Origin: SHZI01 sp041396045
GTDB lineage: Bacteria > Pseudomonadota > Gammaproteobacteria > Steroidobacterales > GCA-2729495
NCBI GenBank assembly: GCA_041396045.1
Contig: JAWKZI010000008.1
Coordinates: 65,049-129,048 of the forward strand
Length of the DNA stretch: 64,000 bases
Direction of reading: 5' to 3'
A program made the translations under genes and the position numbers. Position 1 is the first letter of the stretch. Each line of letters opens with the position of its first letter. Shown here one piece after another: positions 44,217-53,299 of this stretch. The notes under the pieces were generated by a model. The model did not search any database, was not told the DNA's origin, and saw only the letters and a program-made list of their open reading frames with translations.

Positions 44217-44676
44217 GGGCCGACCGTCGGCACCCTTTACAACATCCGGCCTCCTTCCAAGCTGTTGTTCTTGAAGGTGTATTCTCGGGGCGGGCGCGTT
44301 TCGCCACCCTGCTCGCCCGCATGGAGCGTCGCGCTGCTATACATTTCCTCGATCTTCGCTACGTTGCAGGGTCGACGCGCGGATTCCTCGCCGCTTGTAC
44401 CGGCCCGATTTTCAGACGCCGGTCACACAATGCGGCCCAATTGCGATCTTCTGTCAAATCAACACGAACATCGCCATCGACTGGCACGGATGCTGCAACT
44501 GTCTTCAGCGAGGACCCACTGAAGGCTTACCTGAAACAACACAGCAGCCCACACCCCAAGCCCAAAACCCCAAGCCCCAAGCTAGTTTCAGAACCCCATA
44601 GGCTTTCAGAACCTCATAGAAGAAAAACAAAAACATATAAAAATAAAAAGACGACACACCATCCAAGCCCATCCCC
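44217..44676. other. Non-coding stretch between the DUF465 gene and a strong terminator; possible RNA gene
   Basis: About 460 bp without a convincing protein gene. Its 3' part (44523-44640) is unusual: C/A-rich repeats of AAGCCC(C/A) units, two imperfect copies of TTTCAGAACCyCATAG, then an A-rich, low-GC tract near 44620-44655. It ends at a textbook intrinsic terminator. Either the DUF465 mRNA has a very long 3' end, or an unannotated small RNA is made here. No Rfam family is recognised by eye. Confidence 0.45.
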
Positions 44677-44706
44677 ACCGCCCCTTGCCCAGGGGCGGTT
44701 TTTTTT
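44677..44706 (+). terminator. Strong intrinsic terminator without an obvious upstream gene
   Basis: ACCGCCCCT (44677-44685) pairs perfectly with AGGGGCGGT (44691-44699) around TGCCC, followed by eight T residues. The nearest plus-strand gene ends 460 bp upstream. Confidence 0.92.
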
Positions 44707-44780
44707 GGGCCATCAGTTGACCCCGGCTAAGTCAGCCTGGAGCTTGAGAAAACGTAGAGATCATGGTGTTGTTTAGCGCG

Positions 44781-44926
44781 GCGGCTGGGCGCGCGGGGGA
44801 TTGGTCAGCGGGCCGTTCGCTACGGCCATCCATGGCCTTCGCTCTCTTAACTCGGACTGGCGGCGGGCTATCCTGCCCGCCTGGTCCTGCAAACCCGCCG
44901 ACCAATCCCCCGCACACCCCAGCCGC
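44781..44926. repeat. Large imperfect palindromic element 1
   Basis: Arms of about 32 bp (44781-44812 and 44894-44926) pair with few mismatches around the shared core CGGGGGATTGGTC. The centre carries GGCCATCCATGGCC and a hairpin GGCGGGC-tatcct-GCCCGCC. The layout recalls REP/BIME-type elements. Confidence 0.75.
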
Positions 44927-44963
44927 TATTCACTGTCGTCGTGCTTCCGGCTGCGAACGATGT

Positions 44964-45114
44964 GCGGCGTGTCGGGGTCGGGGAGGTCTGTGTCGGGCTC
45001 TGCGCGCCGAGCGAGCCATGGATGGCTCTTGAGCGAGGCGCGCTTGATTCGAGGGCGGACAGGATGTCCGACCGAAGGTGCCCGACACAGACCTCCCCGA
45101 CCCCGACACGCCGC
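44964..45114. repeat. Large perfect palindromic element 2
   Basis: Perfect 35-bp arms (44964-44998 and 45080-45114) enclose 81 bp with a CCATGGATGG core and the palindrome GGACAGGATGTCC. It lies 52 bp before glk. It shares motif types with element 1 directly upstream, so the two may be diverged copies of one element. Confidence 0.85.
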
Positions 45115-45166
45115 CGCGCTGACCGTGGATAGCAACTCCGATCAGTCGCCGGGTATGCTGCCGGCA

Positions 45167-46132
45167 ATGAGCTGGCTGATTGCAGACATCGGAGGCACCA
45201 ACACGCGCTGCGCGCTCGCCAGCGCGGGCGAAGCGCCGCATGCCATTGAAACCTTCCGCAACCGCGAATTCCCGGGCCTCGACCGCCTGCTCGCAACCTA
45301 TCTGGGCGCACTGCCACCTCAGCAGCGGCCCGATCAGGCTGTCATAGCGGTCGCAGCACCGATCCGTGGCGACGAGATTCGCATGGTCAATATCAACTGG
45401 ACGTTCTCGGTATCAGCACTCGCCCGCACCCTGTCGCTAAAACGTGTTATCCCGCTGAACGACTTTGCAGCCCAGGCTTACGCCCTGCCGGTGCTGACGC
45501 CGGCGGACCTGCGTCAGGTGGGCGGCGGCAAAGCCGTGGATCGGGCGCCGAAGGTGGTAGTCGGACCAGGAACTGGGCTGGGCACGGCCGGACTGGTCTG
45601 CGTTAACGACCAATGGCATGCCATCACGGGTGAGGGTGGACACGTGACCATGGCGCCCAGCAATGAGCGTGAGGCGCACATTATCGCGCTGGGCCGCGAA
45701 CGCTTCGGCCATTGCTCTGCCGAACGATTGATTTCCGGTGCCGGCCTGGCTTTCGTGTACGAGGCATTGGGTGGCGGCCAAAGCAGCCACCGGGCGCTGG
45801 ACGGCAAGGAAATCGGGGCCAGGATCAACGCAGGTGATGCGCTCGCGATGGAAGCGCTCGACGTATTTTTCGAGTTGCTGGGCACCGTTGCCAGCAACCT
45901 CGCCCTGACCTTCGCTGCCTTTGGCGGCGTCTATATCGGTGGCGGCATCACCCCGCGCTACGTGGAACAGTTCGCCGCCTCAGGGTTTCGCCGGCGTTTC
46001 GAAGACAAGGGCCGTTACCGGGCTTTCCTGGCCGATATTCCGACGTGGGTGATCACGGCAGACGAACCGGCGCTACGGGGCCTGGCAGCGTTTGCCGAAG
46101 GTTGCGTTGCTGCTGAAGTCCGGACGTCGTAG
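45167..46132 (+). CDS. glk: Glucokinase
   Basis: 321 residues from ATG 45167; ATG 45155 would add four. The N-terminal ADIGGTNTRCAL phosphate-binding motif, the NDFAAQAYALP segment with the catalytic Asp, VVGPGTGLGTAGL and the GEGGHVTMAP motif identify the ROK-unrelated proteobacterial Glk family. It phosphorylates glucose with ATP to feed glycolysis or the Entner-Doudoroff pathway. It stands directly behind a long palindromic element, with no clear ribosome-binding site. Confidence 0.95.
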   Translation: MSWLIADIGGTNTRCALASAGEAPHAIETFRNREFPGLDRLLATYLGALPPQQRPDQAVIAVAAPIRGDEIRMVNINWTFSVSALARTLSLKRVIPLNDFAAQAYALPVLTPADLRQVGGGKAVDRAPKVVVGPGTGLGTAGLVCVNDQWHAITGEGGHVTMAPSNEREAHIIALGRERFGHCSAERLISGAGLAFVYEALGGGQSSHRALDGKEIGARINAGDALAMEALDVFFELLGTVASNLALTFAAFGGVYIGGGITPRYVEQFAASGFRRRFEDKGRYRAFLADIPTWVITADEPALRGLAAFAEGCVAAEVRTS

Positions 46133-46150
46133 GAGCAGCCAAAGCCGCGT

Positions 46151-46393
46151 CTATTGCGCGGCATCGATGGCGTCGTCGAGACCGCCTTTGCGCTGACCAC
46201 TCAGGTCTTCAACGGACTTCGCCTTGTCCAGTGCATTGTGCAGGGGCTCGCCAATCACATCAGAACCTGTTGCGTCGTTGACGCGGGGTGCCGGTGGATC
46301 CTGGGGCGCGCCGCAAGCTGCCAGCATCAGGATACCCACTGACATCAACGTCAGGCGCAAGGCCAGTTCCGGTCGGAGCGTCTTGCTCATCAT
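46151..46393 (-). CDS. Small putative lipoprotein
   Basis: 80 residues. A signal peptide ends in a lipobox (L-A-A-C, MSVGILMLAAC), so the mature protein would be a lipid-anchored peptide of about 53 residues, rich in Asp and Ala. No domain is known. It is the last gene of a minus-strand run that includes the hydrolase, the alkyltransferase-like protein and a quinone reductase. Confidence 0.75.
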   Translation of the reverse strand: MMSKTLRPELALRLTLMSVGILMLAACGAPQDPPAPRVNDATGSDVIGEPLHNALDKAKSVEDLSGQRKGGLDDAIDAAQ

Positions 46394-46399
46394 GTCTCC

Positions 46400-46897
46400 T
46401 CACAACTCGCTCAGGAACAATCCAAATAGCCGGCACAGGCCCGGCATGTCGGCGACCAGACGATGGCCGTCCGGCACCAGTACCACGCGCGCACCACTGG
46501 CCTGACCATAGCGCGTACTACCGGTCCAGGGCAGCACATCATCTTGCCAGCCATGCACGATCGTTACCGCACAATGCGGCGGTGGTGGCAGGGGAACATC
46601 CTCGTAACCCGGCACATAGAGTGCGGGCGCCATCAGAAACAACCCACGCGCGCCGAACTCACTCGCTGCCGCCAGTGCCACATAGCCGCCCATGCTGCTG
46701 CCTACGAGTATGGCTGGCGCAGATTGTCCACGACACCAGTCAATCAGCTTCCTGGCCCGTTCGCGCGGATCGCTGATGCCCTGGTAATCGAGGGACTCGA
46801 CCGCGTGACCCGCGTCGCGCGCGACTTCCGCCAGAGCCCTGATCTTGGTGCCCCAGGGCCCACTCTCCTGTCCATGCGAAAAACAGACTGTGCTCAC
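46400..46897 (-). CDS. Small alpha/beta hydrolase
   Basis: 165 residues from GTG 46897, 8 bp after the alkyltransferase-like gene. It shows the nucleophile elbow VGSSMGGY (Ser), catalytic Asp in HGWQDDVLP and His in PDGHRL. Many homologues of this length (YqiA-like) are esterases of unknown substrate. A conserved HGQESGPWG lies near the start. The longer reading to 46963 runs into the neighbour. Confidence 0.85.
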   Translation of the reverse strand: MSTVCFSHGQESGPWGTKIRALAEVARDAGHAVESLDYQGISDPRERARKLIDWCRGQSAPAILVGSSMGGYVALAAASEFGARGLFLMAPALYVPGYEDVPLPPPPHCAVTIVHGWQDDVLPWTGSTRYGQASGARVVLVPDGHRLVADMPGLCRLFGLFLSEL

Positions 46898-46905
46898 GTC
46901 ACTGA

Positions 46906-47304
46906 CTATCCTTGAGAACTCGCGTCCGGTCCCCAAAGCAACTCGTCTAGATCCGGCGTCCACGACTGACCGGCCAGGTCGACACGACCGTTTTCCACGG
47001 TGACGCCCTCGGCGCGCAGTTTCCGTATCTGAGTGTGGTAGTCGGGGCTGTCTTCGGGCAAGGCGATGCGGCCACCCGCGGCCACTACACGATGCCAGGG
47101 TATACGCATGGCAGACGGTGCCTTGCCAAGTGCGGGTCCGACGCGACGGGCACTGCGGGGCATGCCAGCCAACCGGGCGACCTCGCCATAGGTGATCACC
47201 CGACCGGGTGGAACTGCAGCCACGATGCGCCAGATGGACTGCAGCATGGCGCTGGCACCCTTCTGGTCTTTGCCTGTCTTTGCTTCGAAGTCCTGATCCG
47301 GCAT
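46906..47304 (-). CDS. Alkyltransferase-like protein (ATL; MGMT family without the acceptor Cys)
   Basis: 132 residues from ATG 47304, close to E. coli Atl1 (129). The MGMT C-terminal domain is clear: PGRVITYGEVARLAGMPRSARRVG and the active-site loop, which reads P-W70-H-R-V-V instead of P-C-H-R. ATL proteins with Trp at this place bind O6-alkylguanine and call nucleotide-excision repair, but do not take up the alkyl group. A longer reading (to 47439) has no support. It sits between a hydrolase and a quinone reductase on the same strand. Confidence 0.9.
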   Translation of the reverse strand: MPDQDFEAKTGKDQKGASAMLQSIWRIVAAVPPGRVITYGEVARLAGMPRSARRVGPALGKAPSAMRIPWHRVVAAGGRIALPEDSPDYHTQIRKLRAEGVTVENGRVDLAGQSWTPDLDELLWGPDASSQG

Positions 47305-47329
47305 CGCCTGCTTTCCCGGACCCGTCGCC

Positions 47330-48313
47330 TCAGGGATCCAGCAAGGTAGCGCCGGTGGTCTTTCGACTTTCAAGATCACGGTGCGCAGCGGCGGCGTCGC
47401 GCAACGGATAGCGCTGTCCGATGGAAATTCGAATGGCACCCTGCACTATTTGCTCGAACAGTTCGCCGGTGCCAGCGGCCAGATCATCCGGCGTACTGAT
47501 GAAATCAAAAACCGAGGGACGCGTGAGGTGCAGGGAACCGCGCTTGGCAAGCTCCATTGGCGAGAACGGCGCTACTGGTCCGGACGCATTGCCAAAACTC
47601 ACCATCGTGCCGTGGGCTCGCAAACAGTCCAGTGACTGCAGGAAGGTGTCTTTGCCGACGGAGTCGTAAACCACCGATACGCCACCATCGGACCAGTCAC
47701 GAACCTTTGAGACAAAATCAGGATCATTGGCCAGTATGGTTTCCGCGCACCCGTAAGCGCGCGCCAGTTCTGCCTTGCGTGGGGTTCCCGTGACACCGAT
47801 AACCCGTGCACCCAATGCCGTGGCCCATTGGCCGAGCAGCGTGCCAGTACCGCCGGCGGCAGCGTAGAGGAGCACGGTTTCGCCGGATTGCACCCGGTAG
47901 CTGCGCCGGAGCAGGTACCAGGCGGTCAGCCCCTTTAGCATGACTGATGCCGCCAGATCGTCGGTGATGCCGGCAGGCAGCTTGACGAGGCGTTGCGCCG
48001 GCCAGTTGCGCCGTTCCGCATAGGCGCCAGGCGGCAGACCAACATAGGCAACCCAGTCGCCGACGGCGAAGCCTTCCACGTCGGCTCCTGTCAGTTCCAC
48101 CATGCCCGCTGCTTCAGCGCCGATGCCGGCGGGCAAGTTCAATGGATACAAACCGGAGCGATGGTAGGTGTCGATGAAATTGAGTCCCACGGCAGTTTGC
48201 CGGACTCTGACCTCACCGGATTCCGGTGCGGCCAGATCAACTGCCTCCCATTGCAACACCTCGGGACCCCCAAAGTGGTGAATGCGTATCGCCTGTGTCC
48301 GTTCATTTGTCAT
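47330..48313 (-). CDS. NADPH:quinone oxidoreductase (QOR/zinc-free MDR family)
   Basis: 327 residues of the medium-chain dehydrogenase fold. The opening IRIHHFGGPEVLQWEAVDL, the VGLNFIDTYHRSGLYP motif and the Rossmann loop AAAGGTGTLLGQW are typical of quinone oxidoreductases that lack catalytic zinc. It would reduce quinones or enones with NADPH. It lies 25 bp before the ATL gene and is divergent from the FAD reductase. Confidence 0.93.
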   Translation of the reverse strand: MTNERTQAIRIHHFGGPEVLQWEAVDLAAPESGEVRVRQTAVGLNFIDTYHRSGLYPLNLPAGIGAEAAGMVELTGADVEGFAVGDWVAYVGLPPGAYAERRNWPAQRLVKLPAGITDDLAASVMLKGLTAWYLLRRSYRVQSGETVLLYAAAGGTGTLLGQWATALGARVIGVTGTPRKAELARAYGCAETILANDPDFVSKVRDWSDGGVSVVYDSVGKDTFLQSLDCLRAHGTMVSFGNASGPVAPFSPMELAKRGSLHLTRPSVFDFISTPDDLAAGTGELFEQIVQGAIRISIGQRYPLRDAAAAHRDLESRKTTGATLLDP

Positions 48314-48333
48314 GCTGACAGTATAATCACGAC

Positions 48334-49569
48334 ATGCAGAAGACTGTTGTGATCGCCGGAGCAGGGCATGCTGCCGGCCAGACTATCGTTTCGCTTCGTC
48401 AGGGCGGGTTTGACGGCCGTATCGTGCTGGTCGGCGAGGAGCCGTACCTGCCATACCAGCGTCCACCGCTGTCCAAGAAGTTTCTTTCCGGCGAAATGGA
48501 CCTGCCGCGGCTGCTGCTGCGCCACGAGAAGTTCTATGCGGATCATCAGATTGACGTGCGCCTGAGTACGCGCGTGACCCGTATCGATCCAGGTTCGCAC
48601 AGCGCCGAATTGAGTGACGGCAACCGCCTGGACTACGACAAACTCGTCCTGGCGACCGGCAGCCGCGCGCGTGAGATGGCTGTTGAAGGTCATCGTCTCG
48701 ACGGGGTCCACTATCTTCGCACGATTGAAGATGTGGACCGGATCCGTGACCAGCTGCGCCCGGGCGCCTCGCTGGTGATAGTGGGCGCCGGCTACATTGG
48801 CCTGGAAGTTGCTGCTGTTACCGCCTCGCTGGGACTCAAGGTGACCGTCATCGAACTGGCCAGCCAGGTCATGGCCCGTGTACAGGCACCGGTGGTTTCG
48901 GCCTTCATGGAGCGCGTGCATCGCGAAGCCGGCGTGGAAATTCGTTGCGGCATCGGCGTCAGTGGCTTCAACGGCAGCACCCGGCTGCAGAGCGTGACCT
49001 TGAGTAACGGTCAGGAGATCTCTGCTGATCTCGCCATTATCGGTATTGGCATCCTGCCAAATGTTGAGCTGGCAGAGGCTGCTGGCATTCGGTGCAACAA
49101 CGGCATCCTCTGTGACGAGCATTGCCGTACCAATGTTGAGGATGTATTTGCTGTCGGCGATTGCAGCAACCATCCCAATGCCCTGCTCGGTCGCCGTGTG
49201 CGCCTGGAATCCGTGCACAATGCCCAGGAACAGGCCAAGACCGTAGCTGCCACCATCCTCGACAACGCAGAGCCATATGCCCAGGTGCCCTGGTTCTGGT
49301 CAGACCAGTACGACCTGAAGCTGCAGATCGTGGGTTTCTCAGGACCGGACGCGCAGGCTGTGATCCGCGGCGATCCCGACAGTCATTCATTCGCGGTGTT
49401 CTATCTGGACAACGGCCGCCTGACTGCGGTGTACGCCATCAACAGCCCGCGGGAATTCATGCTGTCGAAAAAGCTGATTGCGATCGGCGCACGGCCCGAT
49501 CCCGCCGCACTTCGCGACACTGACACCCCCTTCAAGGAAATCGCCAGCGCACTCGATACCAGTCCGTAG
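48334..49569 (+). CDS. Ferredoxin/rubredoxin reductase-type FAD oxidoreductase
   Basis: 411 residues. The FAD-binding GAGHAAGQT motif, the YQRPPLSKKFL segment, the NAD-binding GAGYIGLEVAA and the C-terminal VFAVGDCSNHPN motif place it in the ferredoxin--NAD(+) reductase group used with mono- and dioxygenases. It would pass electrons from NADH to a ferredoxin or rubredoxin. The substrate partner is not in the immediate neighbourhood. It is divergent from the quinone reductase. Confidence 0.93.
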   Translation: MQKTVVIAGAGHAAGQTIVSLRQGGFDGRIVLVGEEPYLPYQRPPLSKKFLSGEMDLPRLLLRHEKFYADHQIDVRLSTRVTRIDPGSHSAELSDGNRLDYDKLVLATGSRAREMAVEGHRLDGVHYLRTIEDVDRIRDQLRPGASLVIVGAGYIGLEVAAVTASLGLKVTVIELASQVMARVQAPVVSAFMERVHREAGVEIRCGIGVSGFNGSTRLQSVTLSNGQEISADLAIIGIGILPNVELAEAAGIRCNNGILCDEHCRTNVEDVFAVGDCSNHPNALLGRRVRLESVHNAQEQAKTVAATILDNAEPYAQVPWFWSDQYDLKLQIVGFSGPDAQAVIRGDPDSHSFAVFYLDNGRLTAVYAINSPREFMLSKKLIAIGARPDPAALRDTDTPFKEIASALDTSP

Positions 49570-49590
49570 ACGCTTCGGCCGGAGCGGCTG

Positions 49591-50295
49591 CTACCTGGCG
49601 ACGACCGGCGGTGGAATTACTTTGAGGGCCAGAGCCCGATTCAGCCGGCCGGACGCGGGGCTCGTGTCGGGCGCAGACAACCACTCGCGGATTTCTCCGG
49701 TGTAGCCTGCGTAGCGACCCGCCGCGCCAATAACGCCGGTCCAGCCGCCTGTAGGCTCTGGCGCCGACAGGGCAAAGGGTCCCGCGCCATCGGTTCCCGG
49801 CTCTGGTTGTTGCCCGAACGGCAGAAAACGATCACGGGCAAGCGGCCAGAGGTTGCTGTAACCAGCGGCAAATACACTGCCTTCGCCCGGCCAGAAAATG
49901 TTCCAGTAGTCATCCGTACCAAGTTGGGCGCGCCAGAGGTTGTTGGCGCTATCAATCGTCGACACCTTCACCGCCAGGGCAGCCGGACTGCCATCGCCGG
50001 CTGGCAATACCACAATGCCCGTACGCACGCCGGCCAGCGCCGGTTTGCGGAAAGCCCGCTGCGCATTGTCATGCTCCTTGTTCGGGCCGGAGCCAGCAGC
50101 CAGATCCAGGCCGAGCAGATCAGCAACGCCGCCGTCCATGCCCCGAAAGTCTTCCCAGCTGTACGCCCTGGGCGAGGCTATATCGTCCGGCAGCGGCGCC
50201 AACCCGCTAAACCACGTCAGCGGATTGGCGAGCAACAAGGCCGTACCGGCCAGAACGCCCAGTATCAGACCCAGCAATGCACTAAACAGGCGCAT
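49591..50295 (-). CDS. Unknown envelope protein with N-terminal anchor
   Basis: 234 residues. A strong N-terminal hydrophobic segment (LFSALLGLILGVLAGTALLLANP) acts as signal anchor. The rest is rich in Gly, Pro, Asp and Trp, with no Cys and no known domain. It begins 3 bp after a second unknown gene on the same strand, also with an anchored N-terminus, so they may act together. Function unknown. Confidence 0.7.
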   Translation of the reverse strand: MRLFSALLGLILGVLAGTALLLANPLTWFSGLAPLPDDIASPRAYSWEDFRGMDGGVADLLGLDLAAGSGPNKEHDNAQRAFRKPALAGVRTGIVVLPAGDGSPAALAVKVSTIDSANNLWRAQLGTDDYWNIFWPGEGSVFAAGYSNLWPLARDRFLPFGQQPEPGTDGAGPFALSAPEPTGGWTGVIGAAGRYAGYTGEIREWLSAPDTSPASGRLNRALALKVIPPPVVAR

Positions 50296-50297
50296 GA

Positions 50298-50981
50298 CTA
50301 ATGCACGGCCTCGACCATCGTCGACAAGCGTATCTGGCCGCTGGTACTGCCATCACCATGAACCTTTGCCAGCGTCCAGACCTCGGTAAAGCGTCCGCCT
50401 AGGCCGTCGAATTCATCAGTCCCTCGTATGACCCGGCCGGTGGTCGCAGGCCCCGTGGCAACGGGTGCCATGGCGCTGACCACAATTTGCGTACGCCCGG
50501 CCCAGAACGCAGCAGTCTGCGCCGGCGCAACGGCAACAACGCCAGCTTCGGATGGCTGCTGGCTGGCGGTCGCATTGATGCTGTCGGCCTGCGCCAGAAA
50601 CAGCGCCCCCCGGCTCGGGATGACCAGTAACCAGTTGGACGCCGATCGGCCCGGATCGGCCAGCGCACCACCGTCGCCGGTCAGCCGGCTCGCGACACCG
50701 ATGACGTTGTCGTCAGCATCCCGGAGGCGGAACAATTCGGCGCTGACACGTTGCCCGGAGGTGTTCTCCAGCACTGCGACACCAACGGCTGTGCCGGCAG
50801 GCATTGCGGCGGCCGGATCGTGTTGGGTACAGGGCGTACTGATGCGATCGTCGGGCCAGTGAATGACAAAGTTTTCCTGTCGCCCGCCATCCGGCAGCAC
50901 CGTGATCAGCGAACGGACCCGACTGTGGACAGGCAATGGCCAAGTAGGCGCCCAGCGCGACGCACAACAGGCCAATGACAA
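50298..50981 (-). CDS. Unknown envelope protein, 5' end frameshifted
   Basis: From about 50940 downward the frame is well coded (for example SRVRSLITVLPDGGRQENF), but its upstream part (ACCASRWAPTWPL) is unlikely protein. In the adjacent frame, upstream of 50945, a clear membrane anchor is found: VKRLFIFGFVIGLLCVALG. A one-base error near 50945 would join them. No good ATG or GTG was found for the anchor frame, so the start is uncertain. No domain is recognised. It is paired with the preceding unknown anchored protein. Confidence 0.6.
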   Translation of the reverse strand: MSLACCASRWAPTWPLPVHSRVRSLITVLPDGGRQENFVIHWPDDRISTPCTQHDPAAAMPAGTAVGVAVLENTSGQRVSAELFRLRDADDNVIGVASRLTGDGGALADPGRSASNWLLVIPSRGALFLAQADSINATASQQPSEAGVVAVAPAQTAAFWAGRTQIVVSAMAPVATGPATTGRVIRGTDEFDGLGGRFTEVWTLAKVHGDGSTSGQIRLSTMVEAVH

Positions 50982-51117
50982 ACCCGAAGATGAACAGGCG
51001 TTTAACGGTCGGTCCCCACCTACAGAATCGGCCGGAGTCTAACCCGGTCGCGCCGGCCTGCGCGAGGAACTGGCCGACGATATCGATGAACCCGCATTCG
51101 GTCCGACGAACTGCGAT

Positions 51118-52683
51118 TCAGCTCAGGTAACTCTCAAGGTACGCGTCGAAGGTGCCGGTATCGGCCGCCTCCAGTGCACGCTGGCGCTCCAGCGAGCTGG
51201 CGGCTTCGGCGATCAGCCGGTCACGGTGCCGATTGAGTTCCGGCGCCAGAGCCTCGAAATAACTTCTGGTGCGTACGGCAAGCTCCAGCCCGTAACGCGC
51301 CAGCGGCAGGCCGGTATCCCGCAAGGTGTGCAGCAGCGCTGCCGACGGAGTCTGCTCCGGATCTACAATGGCCGACAAGTGGTGGCCAATGGCCGCCACA
51401 TGCCCGCGGGAGTCATCCGGATCGATCAGCCGGGCCACCTCCGTCATCCCCTGACAGACTTCGACTGCCCAGTCCCCCAGCAGGATCTCGTCATCACCAC
51501 GCCGCAGCCGAAGACCCGGCTCCCGGCCGCGTCGCGCGACCACGGCCTGGTTGCGGTCGATCGCGTCCTGCTCGTCGTCGGAGATCGGCGGGCTGCTGCT
51601 GAGCAGGCAATAGATCAGAAAGACTTCCAGGAAGCGCATCTGCCGCTGATTGACCCCGACGGGATCCCAGGGACTGATATCCAGCGCCCGCAATTCGACG
51701 TATTGCACGCCGGCGCGTCTCAGCGCCTCAGTGGGTCGCTCGCCCAGTCGCGCAACCCGCTTTGGGCGAATCGTGCTGTAAAACTCATTCTCGATCTGCA
51801 GCAGATTGCTGTTGAGCTGCCGGTATTCCCCATCGACCTTTACACCAATGAGGTCAAACGCCGGACTGGGCACGTGCGTGGCTGCATGGAGATCAGCCAC
51901 ATAGTCATCCAGGCTGTTGGCCGATACCTTGAGCCTGGCCTGGCTCGTGTTGTGATAGCCCAGATCACTCATGCGCAGCGAGGTGGCGTGCGGACCGAAA
52001 AGTGTGCCGGCATCAAACTCTTCCAGACCTGTCTCCCCACGACCACTGACGAAGGTCTTGCACACGGCAGGCGATGCGCCGAAGAGGTAGAGCAGCAACC
52101 AGTCGAGTCGACGCACATTGCGTACTGCGCTCAGGTAACCAGCAGACTGGAAGTCCTGCAGGTTATCTGCATTGTTCTCCAGCGACTGGTACCGGGGCCA
52201 GAAGGCTTCAGGCAGGGAATAGTTGTAGTGAATGCCCGCGATGGATTGCATCGTCCGCCCATAGCGGTAGCCCAGGCCGCGGCGATAGATGTGCTTCATC
52301 ATGCCAATGTGCGAGCTGCCATACTCGGCGAGCGGGACGTCTTTGTCGCTGCTGATCGCGCACGGCATGGACAGCGGCCAGAGCAGTTCGTCGCCTATGC
52401 GGTTGATCACAAACTGATGGATATCGCAGAGCAACTGCACGGTTTCCCAGTTGCTCACCTGCGGTGGTGTCACAAACTCCAGCAGGGCCTCGGAATAGTC
52501 GGTGGTGATGTATTCATTGGTCAAAGCCGAGCCCAGCGCCAGCGGATGTGGCGTTGTCGCCACGCGGCCTTCGGGCGTGATGCGCAGGCACTCACGCTCT
52601 ACACCACGCAGGCCACCGCGAAGCAGGCCGGACATTTCCGGCGTTGCAAGTCGCTTCAATCGTGTCTCAAGCAGCGGTCCCAC
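51118..52683 (-). CDS. gshA: Glutamate--cysteine ligase
   Basis: 521 residues from GTG 52683 (E. coli GshA 518). The frame stays open further upstream, but homology starts at RLKRLATPEMSGLLRGGLRGVERECLRI, seen in part. Other markers are YITTDYSEALLEFVTPP, IAGIHYNYSLPEAFWP and YVELRALDISPWDPVGV. It makes gamma-glutamylcysteine, the first step of glutathione synthesis. The gene is followed by the two unknown anchored proteins. Confidence 0.95.
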   Translation of the reverse strand: MGPLLETRLKRLATPEMSGLLRGGLRGVERECLRITPEGRVATTPHPLALGSALTNEYITTDYSEALLEFVTPPQVSNWETVQLLCDIHQFVINRIGDELLWPLSMPCAISSDKDVPLAEYGSSHIGMMKHIYRRGLGYRYGRTMQSIAGIHYNYSLPEAFWPRYQSLENNADNLQDFQSAGYLSAVRNVRRLDWLLLYLFGASPAVCKTFVSGRGETGLEEFDAGTLFGPHATSLRMSDLGYHNTSQARLKVSANSLDDYVADLHAATHVPSPAFDLIGVKVDGEYRQLNSNLLQIENEFYSTIRPKRVARLGERPTEALRRAGVQYVELRALDISPWDPVGVNQRQMRFLEVFLIYCLLSSSPPISDDEQDAIDRNQAVVARRGREPGLRLRRGDDEILLGDWAVEVCQGMTEVARLIDPDDSRGHVAAIGHHLSAIVDPEQTPSAALLHTLRDTGLPLARYGLELAVRTRSYFEALAPELNRHRDRLIAEAASSLERQRALEAADTGTFDAYLESYLS

Positions 52684-52888
52684 TATGGATCCTGTTACAC
52701 CGACCCGAGCGGGTGGGGGTTGGCAGATTACACGGTATCGCCAAACCGGCGACACCCCTCCCGGTCGACACGGTACTGAATGTCGTGGGCAGACCACCAG
52801 CCGGCACGGTACCAGGGGGCTGGAAACTGCCGTGGTACGACAGCGGAGCACAGCAGCCATTCACATCGGTCGTGCTATATATCCGCGC

Positions 52889-53299
52889 ATGTCAGCGCAC
52901 GTTCGGCAATCCCGGATCAGTTGTCGCCGCGTCTATCTGGGGATCGGCACGCTGCTCCTGTTGCTGGCAACCCCGGCCATGGCGTTCCGCTGTGGCAACC
53001 GGATCGTCAGCCCTGGGGACCATTACTCCAAGGTCCTTAAAATCTGCGGCGAACCGCTGGGGGTGCAACAGCGGATGATCTACAGGGCAGGCCCCACACT
53101 ACCGCGCACGCAGATTCTTCAGGGACCCGGTGGATTGCGCGTTGAACGCGAGTTGCTGTACGCCGACCGGTCCTATGTCGAAGTGGTTGTCGAAGAGTGG
53201 ACCTACAACTTTGGCCCACACCGTCTGATGCAGCTGGTGCGCTTCGAAAACGGCTTCGTCGCGGATATCGACCAGCTTGGCTACGGCTTCAGGCCGTAG
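52889..53299 (+). CDS. Secreted DUF2845 protein
   Basis: 136 residues from ATG 52889. A signal peptide (YLGIGTLLLLLATPAMA) precedes a domain with FRCGNRIVSPGDHYSKVLKICGEP, the typical DUF2845 opening with two Cys, and a Tyr/Trp-rich ending (VVEEWTYNFGPHRLMQLVRFENG, seen in part). The family is a small beta-rich periplasmic fold of unknown role. Its end overlaps the end of the YheT-type gene by 11 bp. Confidence 0.85.
   Translation: MSAHVRQSRISCRRVYLGIGTLLLLLATPAMAFRCGNRIVSPGDHYSKVLKICGEPLGVQQRMIYRAGPTLPRTQILQGPGGLRVERELLYADRSYVEVVVEEWTYNFGPHRLMQLVRFENGFVADIDQLGYGFRP

Noticed and set aside
51226..52779. 517-residue plus-strand frame opposite gshA
   Set aside because: gshA motifs are complete on the minus strand; the plus reading is a codon-bias shadow.
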